This document shows positions 51,113 through 61,660 of a DNA stretch of 64,000 nt, piece after piece. The stretch spans positions 172,836 to 236,835 of the forward strand of contig QAMH01000010.1 in assembly GCA_003149935.1 (NCBI GenBank), in the 5' to 3' direction. The position numbers and the translations under genes are program-made. Origin of the DNA: Coriobacteriia bacterium. Lineage in GTDB: Bacteria > Actinomycetota > Coriobacteriia > Coriobacteriales > QAMH01. Under the pieces are notes generated by a model. It was given only the letters and a program-made list of their open reading frames with translations. It made no database searches and had not been told where the DNA came from. Within the stretch, counting starts at the first letter, position 1. Every line of letters starts with the position of its first letter.

Positions 51113-52357
51113 GGGCGGGTTCAGGCGATCATTGCACCTTCCGCCAACACTTCCTGCATAGCCTCGGAAGGGAACTTCCAGCCCAGGACCTTCCTCGGAC
51201 GGTTGTTGAGCAGCCACCGCACCTTGCCCACCTCTTCGTCCGACACCTCCGTGAAGTCAGTCTCTTTGGGGAAGAACTCCCTGATCAGCCCGTTCACATT
51301 CTCATTGGTGGGCCGCTGCCAAGGAGAGTGCGGATCGCAGAAATACACCTCGAAGCCAGAGGAGAGCTTGAACCTGTCCACGCATGCCATCTCCGACCCC
51401 TGATCCCAGGTGAGCGTGCGCCTGAGCTCCTCGGGGATCCCCTCGGCCATCTGCGCCATGCGCTCTGCGACCGTGTCCGCGTCATGGCAGGCCAGCCTCG
51501 ACATCAAAAGGAAGCGCGACCTTCTCTCCACGAGGGTTATGAGGCAGCTCGACAGGTCGCTTCCAATGATCAGGTCCCCTTCCCAATGCCCGGGGATGGA
51601 GCGGTCACCCGCCTCCGGGGGCCTCTTGGATATATGCGCATCCTTAAGCCAGGGCCTGTTCTTTGCGGGGAGCTTGGATGCCGGTTTGCGACCGCGGCGC
51701 TTGGTGCGCAAGGCGTACTCGACGCCGAGCTCATGGCGCAGCGTCCCGTAGCCTTGCACATAAAGGGACTGGTATATCGTCTCGTGGCTTATGCGCATCT
51801 CCTCGTCATCCGGGAAGTCTTCTTCGATCCGCTTGGAGACCTGCTCGGGCGACCATCTGCTGGCAAGCATCTGCAGCACATAGGCCCTGAGGGGGCCTCG
51901 GGCATCGAGCTTGCGGGGTTTTGGCCTTTTCGCCTTCTTCCTCGCATCAAGCTGGGCGTGCCTCGGATCGTAGGGTCCTTGCACCCGGGAAAGCTCGCGA
52001 GCGACGGTCGTCCTGCTGATGTTCATTTTATCGGCAATCTCTTGGTTGGTGCGCCCGACATCGAGAAGGGCCGCGATAAAGCAGCGGTCCTCGTATGTCA
52101 GGCGCTGCTTGGGCGATGTTCTTGCGCTCGGGGTCGGGCAGCTCGCGGCGTCCATTGTAAGCACCATCCGATCCGGAGGGCGGTCCATTCGGCTCCACTT
52201 GAAAACGGCACCACGTCCGATTCCGGTCCGCCTTGCGCACTCCCTGATCGAATCACCCGCGCGAAGCCTCTCTTTGACCGCCGTCCAATCATCGATAGAG
52301 TATTTAGCCATTGCACCACATCCTTTCCATGCGTGCAATGACCGCTAGAATCCGCCC
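51113..52357 (-). mobile_element. IS30-family insertion sequence, complete
   Basis: About 1245 bp bounded by 25-bp imperfect terminal inverted repeats: 51113-51137 starts GGGCGGGTTCAGGCGATCAT, and the complement of 52333-52357 starts GGGCGGATTCTAGCGGTCAT, with 21 of 25 matches. One transposase gene fills it. The exact target duplication is hidden in the surrounding C-run. It interrupts a palindromic repeat, so it inserted after that repeat. Confidence 0.92.
51121..52311 (-). CDS. IS30-family transposase
   Basis: 396 residues from ATG 52311 ('MAKYSIDDWTAVKERL'); a longer frame reaches into the terminal repeat. Two N-terminal helix-turn-helix regions ('ECARRTGIGRGAVFKWSRM' and 'NQEIADKMNISRTTVARELS') precede the DDE integrase core: first Asp in 'GHWEGDLIIG', second in 'LTWDQGSEMA', and Glu in 'NVNGLIREFFPKETDF'. 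The frame is intact, so the element may be active. Its TGA lies inside the left inverted repeat. Confidence 0.95.
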   Translation of the reverse strand: MAKYSIDDWTAVKERLRAGDSIRECARRTGIGRGAVFKWSRMDRPPDRMVLTMDAASCPTPSARTSPKQRLTYEDRCFIAALLDVGRTNQEIADKMNISRTTVARELSRVQGPYDPRHAQLDARKKAKRPKPRKLDARGPLRAYVLQMLASRWSPEQVSKRIEEDFPDDEEMRISHETIYQSLYVQGYGTLRHELGVEYALRTKRRGRKPASKLPAKNRPWLKDAHISKRPPEAGDRSIPGHWEGDLIIGSDLSSCLITLVERRSRFLLMSRLACHDADTVAERMAQMAEGIPEELRRTLTWDQGSEMACVDRFKLSSGFEVYFCDPHSPWQRPTNENVNGLIREFFPKETDFTEVSDEEVGKVRWLLNNRPRKVLGWKFPSEAMQEVLAEGAMIA

Positions 52358-52358
52358 C

Positions 52359-52371
52359 GTCCCCCTGTCAC
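52359..52371. repeat. Right remnant of the split palindromic repeat
   Basis: GTCCCCCTGTCAC, which completes the repeat at 51060-51112 once the IS30 element is removed. Right after it begins the spacer to the MFS terminator. Confidence 0.88.
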
Positions 52372-52384
52372 AAATGACAAACAA

Positions 52385-52415
52385 GAAGGCCCCCGGCATT
52401 ACGCCGGGGGCCTTC
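52385..52415 (-). terminator. Terminator of the MFS operon
   Basis: Perfect 13-bp stem GAAGGCCCCCGGC / GCCGGGGGCCTTC with loop ATTAC; on the minus strand followed by TTGTTTGTC. It lies 43 bases beyond the MFS stop. Confidence 0.85.
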
Positions 52416-52457
52416 CGTTGCGCTAGCAAGAGCTAACGACAAGTGCAGGGGCACAAC

Positions 52458-54230
52458 TTAGAGAATGTTGGCACCCTCTGCCTTTGCCTTCTTCTCCTTG
52501 CCGAGGCCCAGACCGCCAAATACGAAGAAGTAGATGAACGGAAGGAGCATGGCAACGAGCATGATGGGCAGAGCCATAGCCGTCTTGGAGAAGCCGGGGA
52601 TGGCCAGCGGGCACACGATGCAGCCGATGAAGTTGATGACAACCACGGCGATCATGATCCAGAAGCGGCCATTGCCGTCCGTCTCGGACAGCGGATTCTC
52701 CTCGGAGAGCTTCTGCAGCTCGTCCATCGTCTTTCCGCCCGTGTTCTTCACGAAGAGCAGCGTGCAGAGGAGACCAAGGACGAACGGGATGAGCAGAACG
52801 AGCACAACCATGGACCAGTTGTTGGACATAACGCCATTGACGTCATGCTGGAACATGGCCAGGCCGGCAGCAGCACCGAGAACGATGGAGGAGCCGGAAC
52901 CACCGAAGCGAGCGAACGCCTGGCACCAAGAAGTACCGGTGTTGCGGAGCGTGGTGGGATAGGACTCGGGCATCAGGGGCTGGACAGCCGTAATGGCGTA
53001 GTTCAGGCAGAAGCCGAAGAGGAGCATCAGGAAGATGCAGGGAACGAAGTTGCCCGCAGCAGCGCCAGCGAGGGGTGCGCCATTCACGGGAGCCTCGCCC
53101 GGGAACATCGGGACGAACACGGAGCAGGCGATGATCGCAACGATACAAGCGACCCAGCCAATCCACAGTGCACGCTTACGGCCGATGGCGTCAGAGACAA
53201 AGCCAACGACGATATTCGAGGCGATAGCGGCAACGTTGTTCCAGGTCTGCAGGGTTACAGACTCGGCTGCGGTAAAGCCATTGCCCTGGAACCAGGTGGG
53301 AATCCAGGCGTTCATGCCATAGACGCAGAACTGGCCGACGAAGTAAGCGGACCAAATTGCGCAGGTGGCAACGATGAACTTGCTGGAGAACAGAACCGCA
53401 GGGCCAGACTTGGCAGGCTTGGGCGGAACGATCAGCAGGTTGGCATCGAAGTGCACATCGACGTGGCGGGTAGCCTTGACGATCTGCTCAAGACGGGCAA
53501 CAGCCTTGTCCTTCTGGTCATGGTTTGCATACCAGTGCGGAGTCTCATGCATCGCGAAGAGCAGGATGATTCCGTAGACGACCGGCAGAGCGCCGATCAG
53601 GTAGCAGACACGCCAGTTCTGCACAGCAGTCGCGCCAGTTGCGAGCGTGATCTGACCGTCGCAGAGACCAGGGATGATCGGGTTCGGGTTGGAGCAGACG
53701 GGAGCTGCAACCAGACCAGCGATAACCCAACCCATAACCATGAAGGCCATGCCGAAGGTAACGAAAATGCCGCGCTGCTTGGAAGGCATGCTCTCGGAGA
53801 ACACGGTGGTTACAACCGGGATGCAGGAGCCGACACCAAAGCCAGCGATGAGGCGGAACGCGCAGAAGAAGGCGTAATCCGGCGCGAAAGCCTGGGGTAG
53901 GGTGAACAGACCGTAGAAGATAACTGCGATCGTGAGCATCTTCTTACGACCGATCATGTCGGAGAGGATACCTCCGACGGCGCCACCAAGAACCATGCCG
54001 AGCAGGCCCCACGTGGTCAGGGAGCCGGTAAGAGCCGCGATGGGCTGACCAGCAGCAATCTGAGCCGCGAAGAACGTAGGTGCAACATAGGTGTTGGTGG
54101 AATTGACGATCATGAAGTCGTAGCCGTCGAAAATCATGGCGAAGGCCAAGAGAACGAACACGACCCATGTGTGGGCAGAAATGCCCGCGCGGTCAATGAC
54201 TTCGGAAACAGTAAACTCTTTACCGTCCAT
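52458..54230 (-). CDS. MFS transporter with extra C-terminal membrane segments (AAHS-like)
   Basis: 590 residues. The 'FDGYDFMIVNSTNTYV' motif in the first helix and 'GGAVGGILSDMIGRKKMLTI' after helix 2 fit the aromatic-acid:H+ symporter-like MFS branch; 'GFVSDAIGRKRALWIGW' repeats the signature in the second half. A long central loop follows helix 6 ('HETPHWYANHDQKDKAVARL'). After twelve helices (to about 505) come a linker and two more helices (about 530-585), so 14 are predicted. The substrate is probably a carboxylate. Co-oriented with two small Cys-containing proteins upstream. Confidence 0.85.
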   Translation of the reverse strand: MDGKEFTVSEVIDRAGISAHTWVVFVLLAFAMIFDGYDFMIVNSTNTYVAPTFFAAQIAAGQPIAALTGSLTTWGLLGMVLGGAVGGILSDMIGRKKMLTIAVIFYGLFTLPQAFAPDYAFFCAFRLIAGFGVGSCIPVVTTVFSESMPSKQRGIFVTFGMAFMVMGWVIAGLVAAPVCSNPNPIIPGLCDGQITLATGATAVQNWRVCYLIGALPVVYGIILLFAMHETPHWYANHDQKDKAVARLEQIVKATRHVDVHFDANLLIVPPKPAKSGPAVLFSSKFIVATCAIWSAYFVGQFCVYGMNAWIPTWFQGNGFTAAESVTLQTWNNVAAIASNIVVGFVSDAIGRKRALWIGWVACIVAIIACSVFVPMFPGEAPVNGAPLAGAAAGNFVPCIFLMLLFGFCLNYAITAVQPLMPESYPTTLRNTGTSWCQAFARFGGSGSSIVLGAAAGLAMFQHDVNGVMSNNWSMVVLVLLIPFVLGLLCTLLFVKNTGGKTMDELQKLSEENPLSETDGNGRFWIMIAVVVINFIGCIVCPLAIPGFSKTAMALPIMLVAMLLPFIYFFVFGGLGLGKEKKAKAEGANIL

Positions 54231-54367
54231 CAGTCCCTCCTTAAATCCAATATCTCAATCATGAGAAATGAGTATTCGGGAAAGCCCCCCAGCTTTCCCA
54301 ACAACAAAGAGGCAGATATCCCATCACCTAGAATCAAGACCCCAGAAAACTCGATTCCAAGTGATCG

Positions 54368-54580
54368 TCACTCGTCTCCTTGCTGCTCTTCTAGCAGTTT
54401 TGCCCTGCGCATCTGGCAGATGACGACTGGCTTTCCATCATTGATGCGATACATACGGTATCCACAATTGCCATAGCCACTGCACGCACGACATGTGATC
54501 TCGTTGAGAGGTAACCCCCCTAGATCCTCTTCCGTTAGTTGGAGGTTCTTTGGTTTAACGACAGACACGGGTACCCTCAC
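54368..54580 (-). CDS. Small four-cysteine protein in the MFS operon
   Basis: 70 residues, no membrane segment. Four Cys arranged C30-x2-C33-x5-C39-x15-C55 ('TCRACSGYGNCGYRMYRIND') could bind a zinc ion or Fe-S cluster. The ends are charged. It lies 137 bases upstream of the MFS gene, with a hairpin GGGAAAGC/GCTTTCCC at 54277-54299 between them. I do not recognise the family. Co-occurrence with the transporter is the only functional clue. Confidence 0.6.
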   Translation of the reverse strand: MRVPVSVVKPKNLQLTEEDLGGLPLNEITCRACSGYGNCGYRMYRINDGKPVVICQMRRAKLLEEQQGDE

Positions 54581-54620
54581 TTCTCACGGGCAAAACTGCG
54601 TAAAAGCGAGCTAAAAATCC

Positions 54621-54887
54621 TTACGCACCAGGAGCCTTGGGAGCGCCGGGAGCACCAGGAGCCGCGGGGGCACCAGGAGCGCCAGGAGCCGCGGGGGCAC
54701 CAGGAGCGGCAGCGCCGGCGGGACCGCCGAGCTGAGTCTGGAAGTCTTCCATGTCCTGCTCAGTGAACTCATACTTGCAGAACGGGCACTTCTTGAGAAC
54801 GGTATTGCCGATGACGGGCAGCTTCTTGCCGCACGACGGGCAGTTGAGATCGATCTCTACACCTGCGGGCCTAAAACACATAGTCAA
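54621..54887 (-). CDS. Zinc-ribbon protein with Gly-Ala-Pro repeat tail
   Basis: 88 residues. A zinc ribbon of two knuckles, C16-x2-C19 ('CPSCGKKL') and C34-x2-C37 ('CPFCKYEF'), is followed by a short acidic helix and a tail of about 35 residues made almost only of Gly, Ala and Pro in GAP-type triplets, collagen-like but without hydroxylation context. AAAGGAG precedes the ATG. It starts the presumed operon with the four-Cys protein and the MFS transporter. Function unknown; perhaps a small redox or metal-sensing partner. Confidence 0.65.
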   Translation of the reverse strand: MTMCFRPAGVEIDLNCPSCGKKLPVIGNTVLKKCPFCKYEFTEQDMEDFQTQLGGPAGAAAPGAPAAPGAPGAPAAPGAPGAPKAPGA

Positions 54888-55277
54888 CTCCTTTTCCTTT
54901 GTCCCATACGGGACGTCCTACAATTCGTCCGTCAGCCTTCTAGACCGATGCCCGTCCCAAAGGGGGACAAGCGGCTGCCAGACGATACGGCGTTTACTCC
55001 CATCGAAGCGATAGGAGGCCGTCTTCGCATCAAGGATGAGACGAAGACGATGACCTGCGGATTATAGGGAAAAAAGAACGCCGTGATGGCTCACGCGCGT
55101 CCATGTCTTCGATATCCTCCACAAAATCGCCATATAGAATAGCACACTGTACTGAGAATTGCTTTCAAGAAGCTCTTTTTGCGTAAACGGCGATTGCCTC
55201 ATACTCAGAGAATTAGGTAGTTACATGGTGTACACTCTCCCCTACCGTTTGTCGCGCCGCGCGAAAAGGAGCCCTCC
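54888..55277. other. 390-bp divergent intergenic region
   Basis: No gene seen. On the minus strand a clear -10 TATAAT lies at 55061-55066, about 175 bases before the zinc-ribbon gene, without an obvious -35. The long leader contains GTCTTCG (55021-55027) pairing with CGAAGAC (55042-55048) and could host regulation. The part towards 55277 is more AT-rich and presumably carries the promoter of the rightward 2-TM gene. No repeat of the dispersed families is present. Confidence 0.5.
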
Positions 55278-55604
55278 GTGGGGAAGAGCAAGACTCAAAA
55301 ACCAAGCATCATGCGAGAGGCCGCGAACAAGCGTGCCGAATACCGCAAATGGCTCATACGTCTCGTCGTCGGGCTCGTCATATGCCTGGCTGCCATAGCC
55401 GTGTACTATCTCCTGGTCATCAACTACGTCATCGAGAACGCGCCGGGCATCACCTGGATACTCGCCGCCATAGCGGCGATTTTCCTGGGCTGGTTCGGCA
55501 ACAAGTTCTCCAAGACGCATCGGGCCTACACCGGCTACCTTGCCGAGCGTGGGCTCACTAACGAGGACGTCGTCGAATTCCTGAAGGCCAGCGGCCGCGG
55601 CTAA
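55278..55604 (+). CDS. Two-TM hypothetical protein
   Basis: 108 residues from GTG 55278, with AAGGAG six bases upstream. A basic N-terminus of 25 residues leads into two membrane helices (about 26-50 and 58-77; 'WLIRLVVGLVICLAAIAVYY'), then a 30-residue cytoplasmic tail ('AYTGYLAERGLTNEDVVEFL'). No known domain. Its stop overlaps by 4 bases the end of convergent larB. Role unknown. Confidence 0.65.
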   Translation: MGKSKTQKPSIMREAANKRAEYRKWLIRLVVGLVICLAAIAVYYLLVINYVIENAPGITWILAAIAAIFLGWFGNKFSKTHRAYTGYLAERGLTNEDVVEFLKASGRG

Positions 55605-56311
55605 AAACCAGAAAAACGCTCGGGTGGGCAATTGATTCGATGTGCGATCTGCCCCGCCCCAAAACCATTATCGATGTTGACGACCGACACTCCCCCTGCA
55701 CATGAGTTGAGCATGGAAAGCAGTGCGGTAACGCCGCCAAAGCTTGCCCCATAACCCACGCTTGTGGGAACGCCCACGACCGGGACATCGACCAAGCCCG
55801 CCACGAGCGAGGCGAGGGCCCCCTCCATGCCGGCAACCACGACGATGGCATGGGCACCACGCAAATCGTCGACATGCGCAAGCGTGCGGTGCACGCCTGC
55901 GACACCGACATCGGCGAGCAGCTGCACGCGCGAGCCCATGAGTCGCGCCGTGAGCGCCGCCTCCTCGGCGATGTTCATGTCACTCGTGCCCGCGCACACG
56001 ACGAGCACCTGGCCCTCGGCCCGATTAGCGCAACTCAGAATCTCCTCGAGCGTGTCGCCCTCAACGGGGCGCTCACGACGGTCGGCGAAGAGAAAGCCCG
56101 AGCGTTCGAACCAGCGAGCGTCGCGGATGTGACCGCATACGACATCGGCCGCCTGGGCGCTCACACGCGTCGCAACGACGACGCCGTGACGCTCGAGTAG
56201 CTGCTCGGCGATGGCGCAGATTTGCTCGGGAGTCTTGCTTGCCCCGTAGATGACCTCGGGAAAACCACAACGTTGCGCGCGATCGTAATCAAGATTAGCG
56301 TAATCGTCCAT
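55601..56311 (-). CDS. larB: LarB, nickel-pincer cofactor carboxylase
   Basis: 236 residues. The C-terminal PurE-like domain holds 'VCAGTSDMNIAEEAALTARL', 'VVVAGMEGALASLVAGLVDV' and 'VGYGASFGGVTALLSMLNSC', ending 'VVNIDNGFGAG', all diagnostic of LarB; the N-terminal 80 residues are also LarB-type ('FPEVIYGASKTPEQI'). LarB carboxylates and hydrolyses nicotinic acid adenine dinucleotide in the first step to the NPN cofactor of LarA. LarA, LarC and LarE are not in this window. Nine bases after the flavin reductase gene. Confidence 0.93.
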   Translation of the reverse strand: MDDYANLDYDRAQRCGFPEVIYGASKTPEQICAIAEQLLERHGVVVATRVSAQAADVVCGHIRDARWFERSGFLFADRRERPVEGDTLEEILSCANRAEGQVLVVCAGTSDMNIAEEAALTARLMGSRVQLLADVGVAGVHRTLAHVDDLRGAHAIVVVAGMEGALASLVAGLVDVPVVGVPTSVGYGASFGGVTALLSMLNSCAGGVSVVNIDNGFGAGQIAHRINCPPERFSGF

Positions 56312-56319
56312 GACATCTC

Positions 56320-56910
56320 CTAGAGCTGGGCGCGGGCAAGCTCCTCGAGCGCTTCGGTCATGATGGCTTCGGGGTCATTCGTGATGATGTCGAGTCCCTC
56401 GGCCCTGAAGCAACGCACGTCCTCGATGCCAAAGTAGAGCTGGCACAAGGCCTTGACCTGATCATAGCCATAGTCCCAGTCACCACTGTATCCACCGACA
56501 GTCGTGACGAAATACGCGCGCTTGGCATTGCACATGCCCGTGGGAATGCCCTCGGGGCTGTATACGAAGGTCACGCCTTGGGCGCAAAGCAACTCGAAGT
56601 AGATCTTCAACAGAGCGGGGAACGAGAAGTCCCAGTACGGTGCCGCGAAGACGACTTCATCGACCTCGGCAAACTGCTTCGCGTAATCGAAAACGGGGTG
56701 ATTGAAATCACCGGCCTTTGACCACGCCATACGCTGGTTGGAAAGCTCGCCCGTAAGAGGCAGCAAGTTCTTCTCATCCTCCAGCACAAGCGTCTCGATC
56801 TCGACATCCGGACCATCCAGACGCTCGAGAAGCGCCTGGGCGAGCCGCTCGGTGCGTGAGGTGTCACGATTGACGCAGGCATCCACATACAGGATTTTCT
56901 TCACGGTCAT
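56320..56910 (-). CDS. Flavodoxin-fold NAD(P)H:quinone/azo reductase
   Basis: 196 residues. 'KKILYVDACVNRDTSRTERL' matches the FMN-binding P-loop of the AzoR/NQO group, and 'VVFAAPYWDFSFPALLKIYF' and 'AYFVTTVGGYSGDWDYGYDQ' the flavin-contact strands. A dimeric FMN enzyme that reduces quinones, azo or nitro compounds is expected. The family is known; the physiological substrate is not. Between valS and larB, tightly spaced on both sides. Confidence 0.82.
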   Translation of the reverse strand: MTVKKILYVDACVNRDTSRTERLAQALLERLDGPDVEIETLVLEDEKNLLPLTGELSNQRMAWSKAGDFNHPVFDYAKQFAEVDEVVFAAPYWDFSFPALLKIYFELLCAQGVTFVYSPEGIPTGMCNAKRAYFVTTVGGYSGDWDYGYDQVKALCQLYFGIEDVRCFRAEGLDIITNDPEAIMTEALEELARAQL

Positions 56911-56928
56911 CCCCTTTCGGAACTGCTG

Positions 56929-59616
<2,688 letters not shown>

Positions 59617-59655
59617 GTTCGTATCCTTTTGTCTTGATCTGATATTCGTCGTCTT

Positions 59656-60954
59656 TTATGCCACGAATTGGCTCGTCGCGCGCAGCACGACCTCAGGTTC
59701 TTCATCCGCGCGCACGCAATTTTCGGTGACGATGACCTCGGCCACGTCATCGGTGCTCGGCAGCTCGTACATCGTGTCCTGCAGGATGCTCTCGCAGATG
59801 GAGCGCAAGCCACGAGCGCCCGTGCCTCGCTCGATGGCCAGCTGCGCGATGGCATGCAGCGCGCCTTCCTCGAAGGTGAGCTTGACGTTATCGAAGCTGA
59901 ACATGCGCTGGTACTGCTTGACGAGCGCGTTTTTGGGCTCGGTCAAAATGCGGACGAGGTCATCCTCGCCGAGCTCCTGAACGGAGGTGATGACGGGAAT
60001 GCGACCCACGAACTCCGGAATGAGGCCGAAACTGTTGAGGTCTTCGGGGAGAACCTTCTGAAGAAGCTCGGACGACTCCTCGGCGTGCGGCTTGGCGACT
60101 TCCGAATTGAAGCCCACGCCGCGCTTGCCGATGCGTTCGCCGATGATCTTGTCGAGACCGACGAAGGCGCCGCCCAAGATGAACAGGATGTTGGTGGTGT
60201 CGATATGAATGAGCTCCTGCTGCGGATGCTTGCGTCCACCCGTGGGCGGCACGGCGGCGTCAGTTCCCTCGATGATCTTGAGGAGAGCCTGCTGTACGCC
60301 CTCACCCGAGACATCGCGTGTAATCGAGAGGTTCTCGGCCTTGCGGGCGATCTTGTCGATCTCGTCGATGTAGACGATGCCCACCTGGGCGCGATCGATG
60401 TCATTATCTGCCGCAGTGATAAGCTTGAGCAGGATGTTCTCGACGTCCTCGCCCACGTACCCGGCCTCGGTGAGCGCCGTGGCATCGGCGATGGCAAAGG
60501 GCACGTCGAGGATGCGCGCGAGCGTCTGGGCAAGCAGCGTCTTGCCGCAGCCCGTGGGGCCAAGCAGCATGATGTTGCTCTTGGCGAGCTCGACCTCGTC
60601 ATCGTCAGAGCCAAGCCCCAGGGCTACGCGCTTGTAGTGGTTGTAGACGGCCACGGAGAGCGCCTTCTTGGCATCCTCCTGGCCTATGACGTACTGCGAA
60701 AGTTCATCATGGATCTCAATGGGCGTCGGCAGGGTCTCGAGCGTGATGAGGCCCTCGGAGCGCCCGGTTGCGGCGGGTAGCTCCTCGCCTCGTATACTGG
60801 CGTCTTCCTCATCGATGATGTCGGTGCAGAGCTTGACGCACTCGTTGCAAATGTAAACGCCTTCGCCGGCGATAAGCTTGTCTACCTCGTTCTGGGTCTT
60901 GCCGCAAAACGAGCAGCGCAGCTTACCGTCAAACCCATGTGGTCCTTCCGCCAT
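59656..60954 (-). CDS. clpX: ClpX, ATPase subunit of ClpXP
   Basis: 432 residues. Zinc-binding domain 'CSFCGKTQNEVDKLIAGEGV' with 'YICNECVKLC', Walker A 'GPTGCGKTLLAQTLA', Walker B 'GIVYIDEIDKIA', and pore loop/IGF region before the C-terminal helical domain. It unfolds substrates and feeds ClpP. Four bases downstream of clpP; standard tig-clpP-clpX order. Confidence 0.97.
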   Translation of the reverse strand: MAEGPHGFDGKLRCSFCGKTQNEVDKLIAGEGVYICNECVKLCTDIIDEEDASIRGEELPAATGRSEGLITLETLPTPIEIHDELSQYVIGQEDAKKALSVAVYNHYKRVALGLGSDDDEVELAKSNIMLLGPTGCGKTLLAQTLARILDVPFAIADATALTEAGYVGEDVENILLKLITAADNDIDRAQVGIVYIDEIDKIARKAENLSITRDVSGEGVQQALLKIIEGTDAAVPPTGGRKHPQQELIHIDTTNILFILGGAFVGLDKIIGERIGKRGVGFNSEVAKPHAEESSELLQKVLPEDLNSFGLIPEFVGRIPVITSVQELGEDDLVRILTEPKNALVKQYQRMFSFDNVKLTFEEGALHAIAQLAIERGTGARGLRSICESILQDTMYELPSTDDVAEVIVTENCVRADEEPEVVLRATSQFVA

Positions 60955-60958
60955 GTGC

Positions 60959-61600
60959 TTAGTCCTTCTTCACTTCTTCGTCGAGCTTGGCAGCGGCACG
61001 GGACTTGACCACATCATCGACCAGGCCGTATGCCTTGGCCTCCTCGGCGGTCATGAAATTGTCCTTCTCGGTGTCCTCGCGAATGGTCTCGATAGGTTGA
61101 CCCGTATGGGCGGAGAGAATCTCGTTGAGTTGCTCGCGCGTCTTGCGCATGAACTCGGCCATGATCTGGATATCGGTCTCCTTGCCCTGCGCACCACCGG
61201 ACGGCTGGTGAATCATGACGGTGGAATTGGGTAGCGCGAAACGCTTGCCAGGCGCACCTGCCGCCAGCAGTACCGCACCCATGGAGGCTGCCATGCCGAT
61301 GCAGATGGTGCTCACATCCGGCTTGATGAACTGCATGGTGTCGTAGATGGCCAGACCGGCACTCACCGATCCGCCGGGCGAATTGATGTAGAGCGAGATG
61401 TCCTTGTCGGGATCGACGCTCTCGAGATGCAAAAGCTGCGCAATGACGGTATTGGCCGACGCGTCGGTGACTTCCTCGCCGAGGAAGATGACGCGATCGT
61501 TGAGCAGACGCGAATAGATGTCGTAGCTGCGCTCGCCGCGCGGCGACTGCTCCACGACATAGGGGATGAGCGTATCAGATGCGGGCTGGATGATATTCAT
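60959..61600 (-). CDS. clpP: ClpP, ATP-dependent protease proteolytic subunit
   Basis: 213 residues. Ser in 'CIGMAASMGAVLLAAG', His in 'STVMIHQPSGGAQGKE' and the distal Asp form the catalytic triad. 'IYSRLLNDRVIFLGEEV' is the usual start. It lies 60 bases after tig and 4 before clpX. One ClpP is seen here; actinobacteria often carry a second copy, which is not in the window. Confidence 0.97.
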   Translation of the reverse strand: MNIIQPASDTLIPYVVEQSPRGERSYDIYSRLLNDRVIFLGEEVTDASANTVIAQLLHLESVDPDKDISLYINSPGGSVSAGLAIYDTMQFIKPDVSTICIGMAASMGAVLLAAGAPGKRFALPNSTVMIHQPSGGAQGKETDIQIMAEFMRKTREQLNEILSAHTGQPIETIREDTEKDNFMTAEEAKAYGLVDDVVKSRAAAKLDEEVKKD

Positions 61601-61660
61601 GTTTATTCCTCACTACTAGGTGCGAATGCCCTTGAACAGCATCGCGACTTATATCTCGTC

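Noticed and set aside
51328..52341. 337-codon frame opposite the IS30 transposase
   Set aside because: Antisense of an intact DDE transposase; no motifs of its own.
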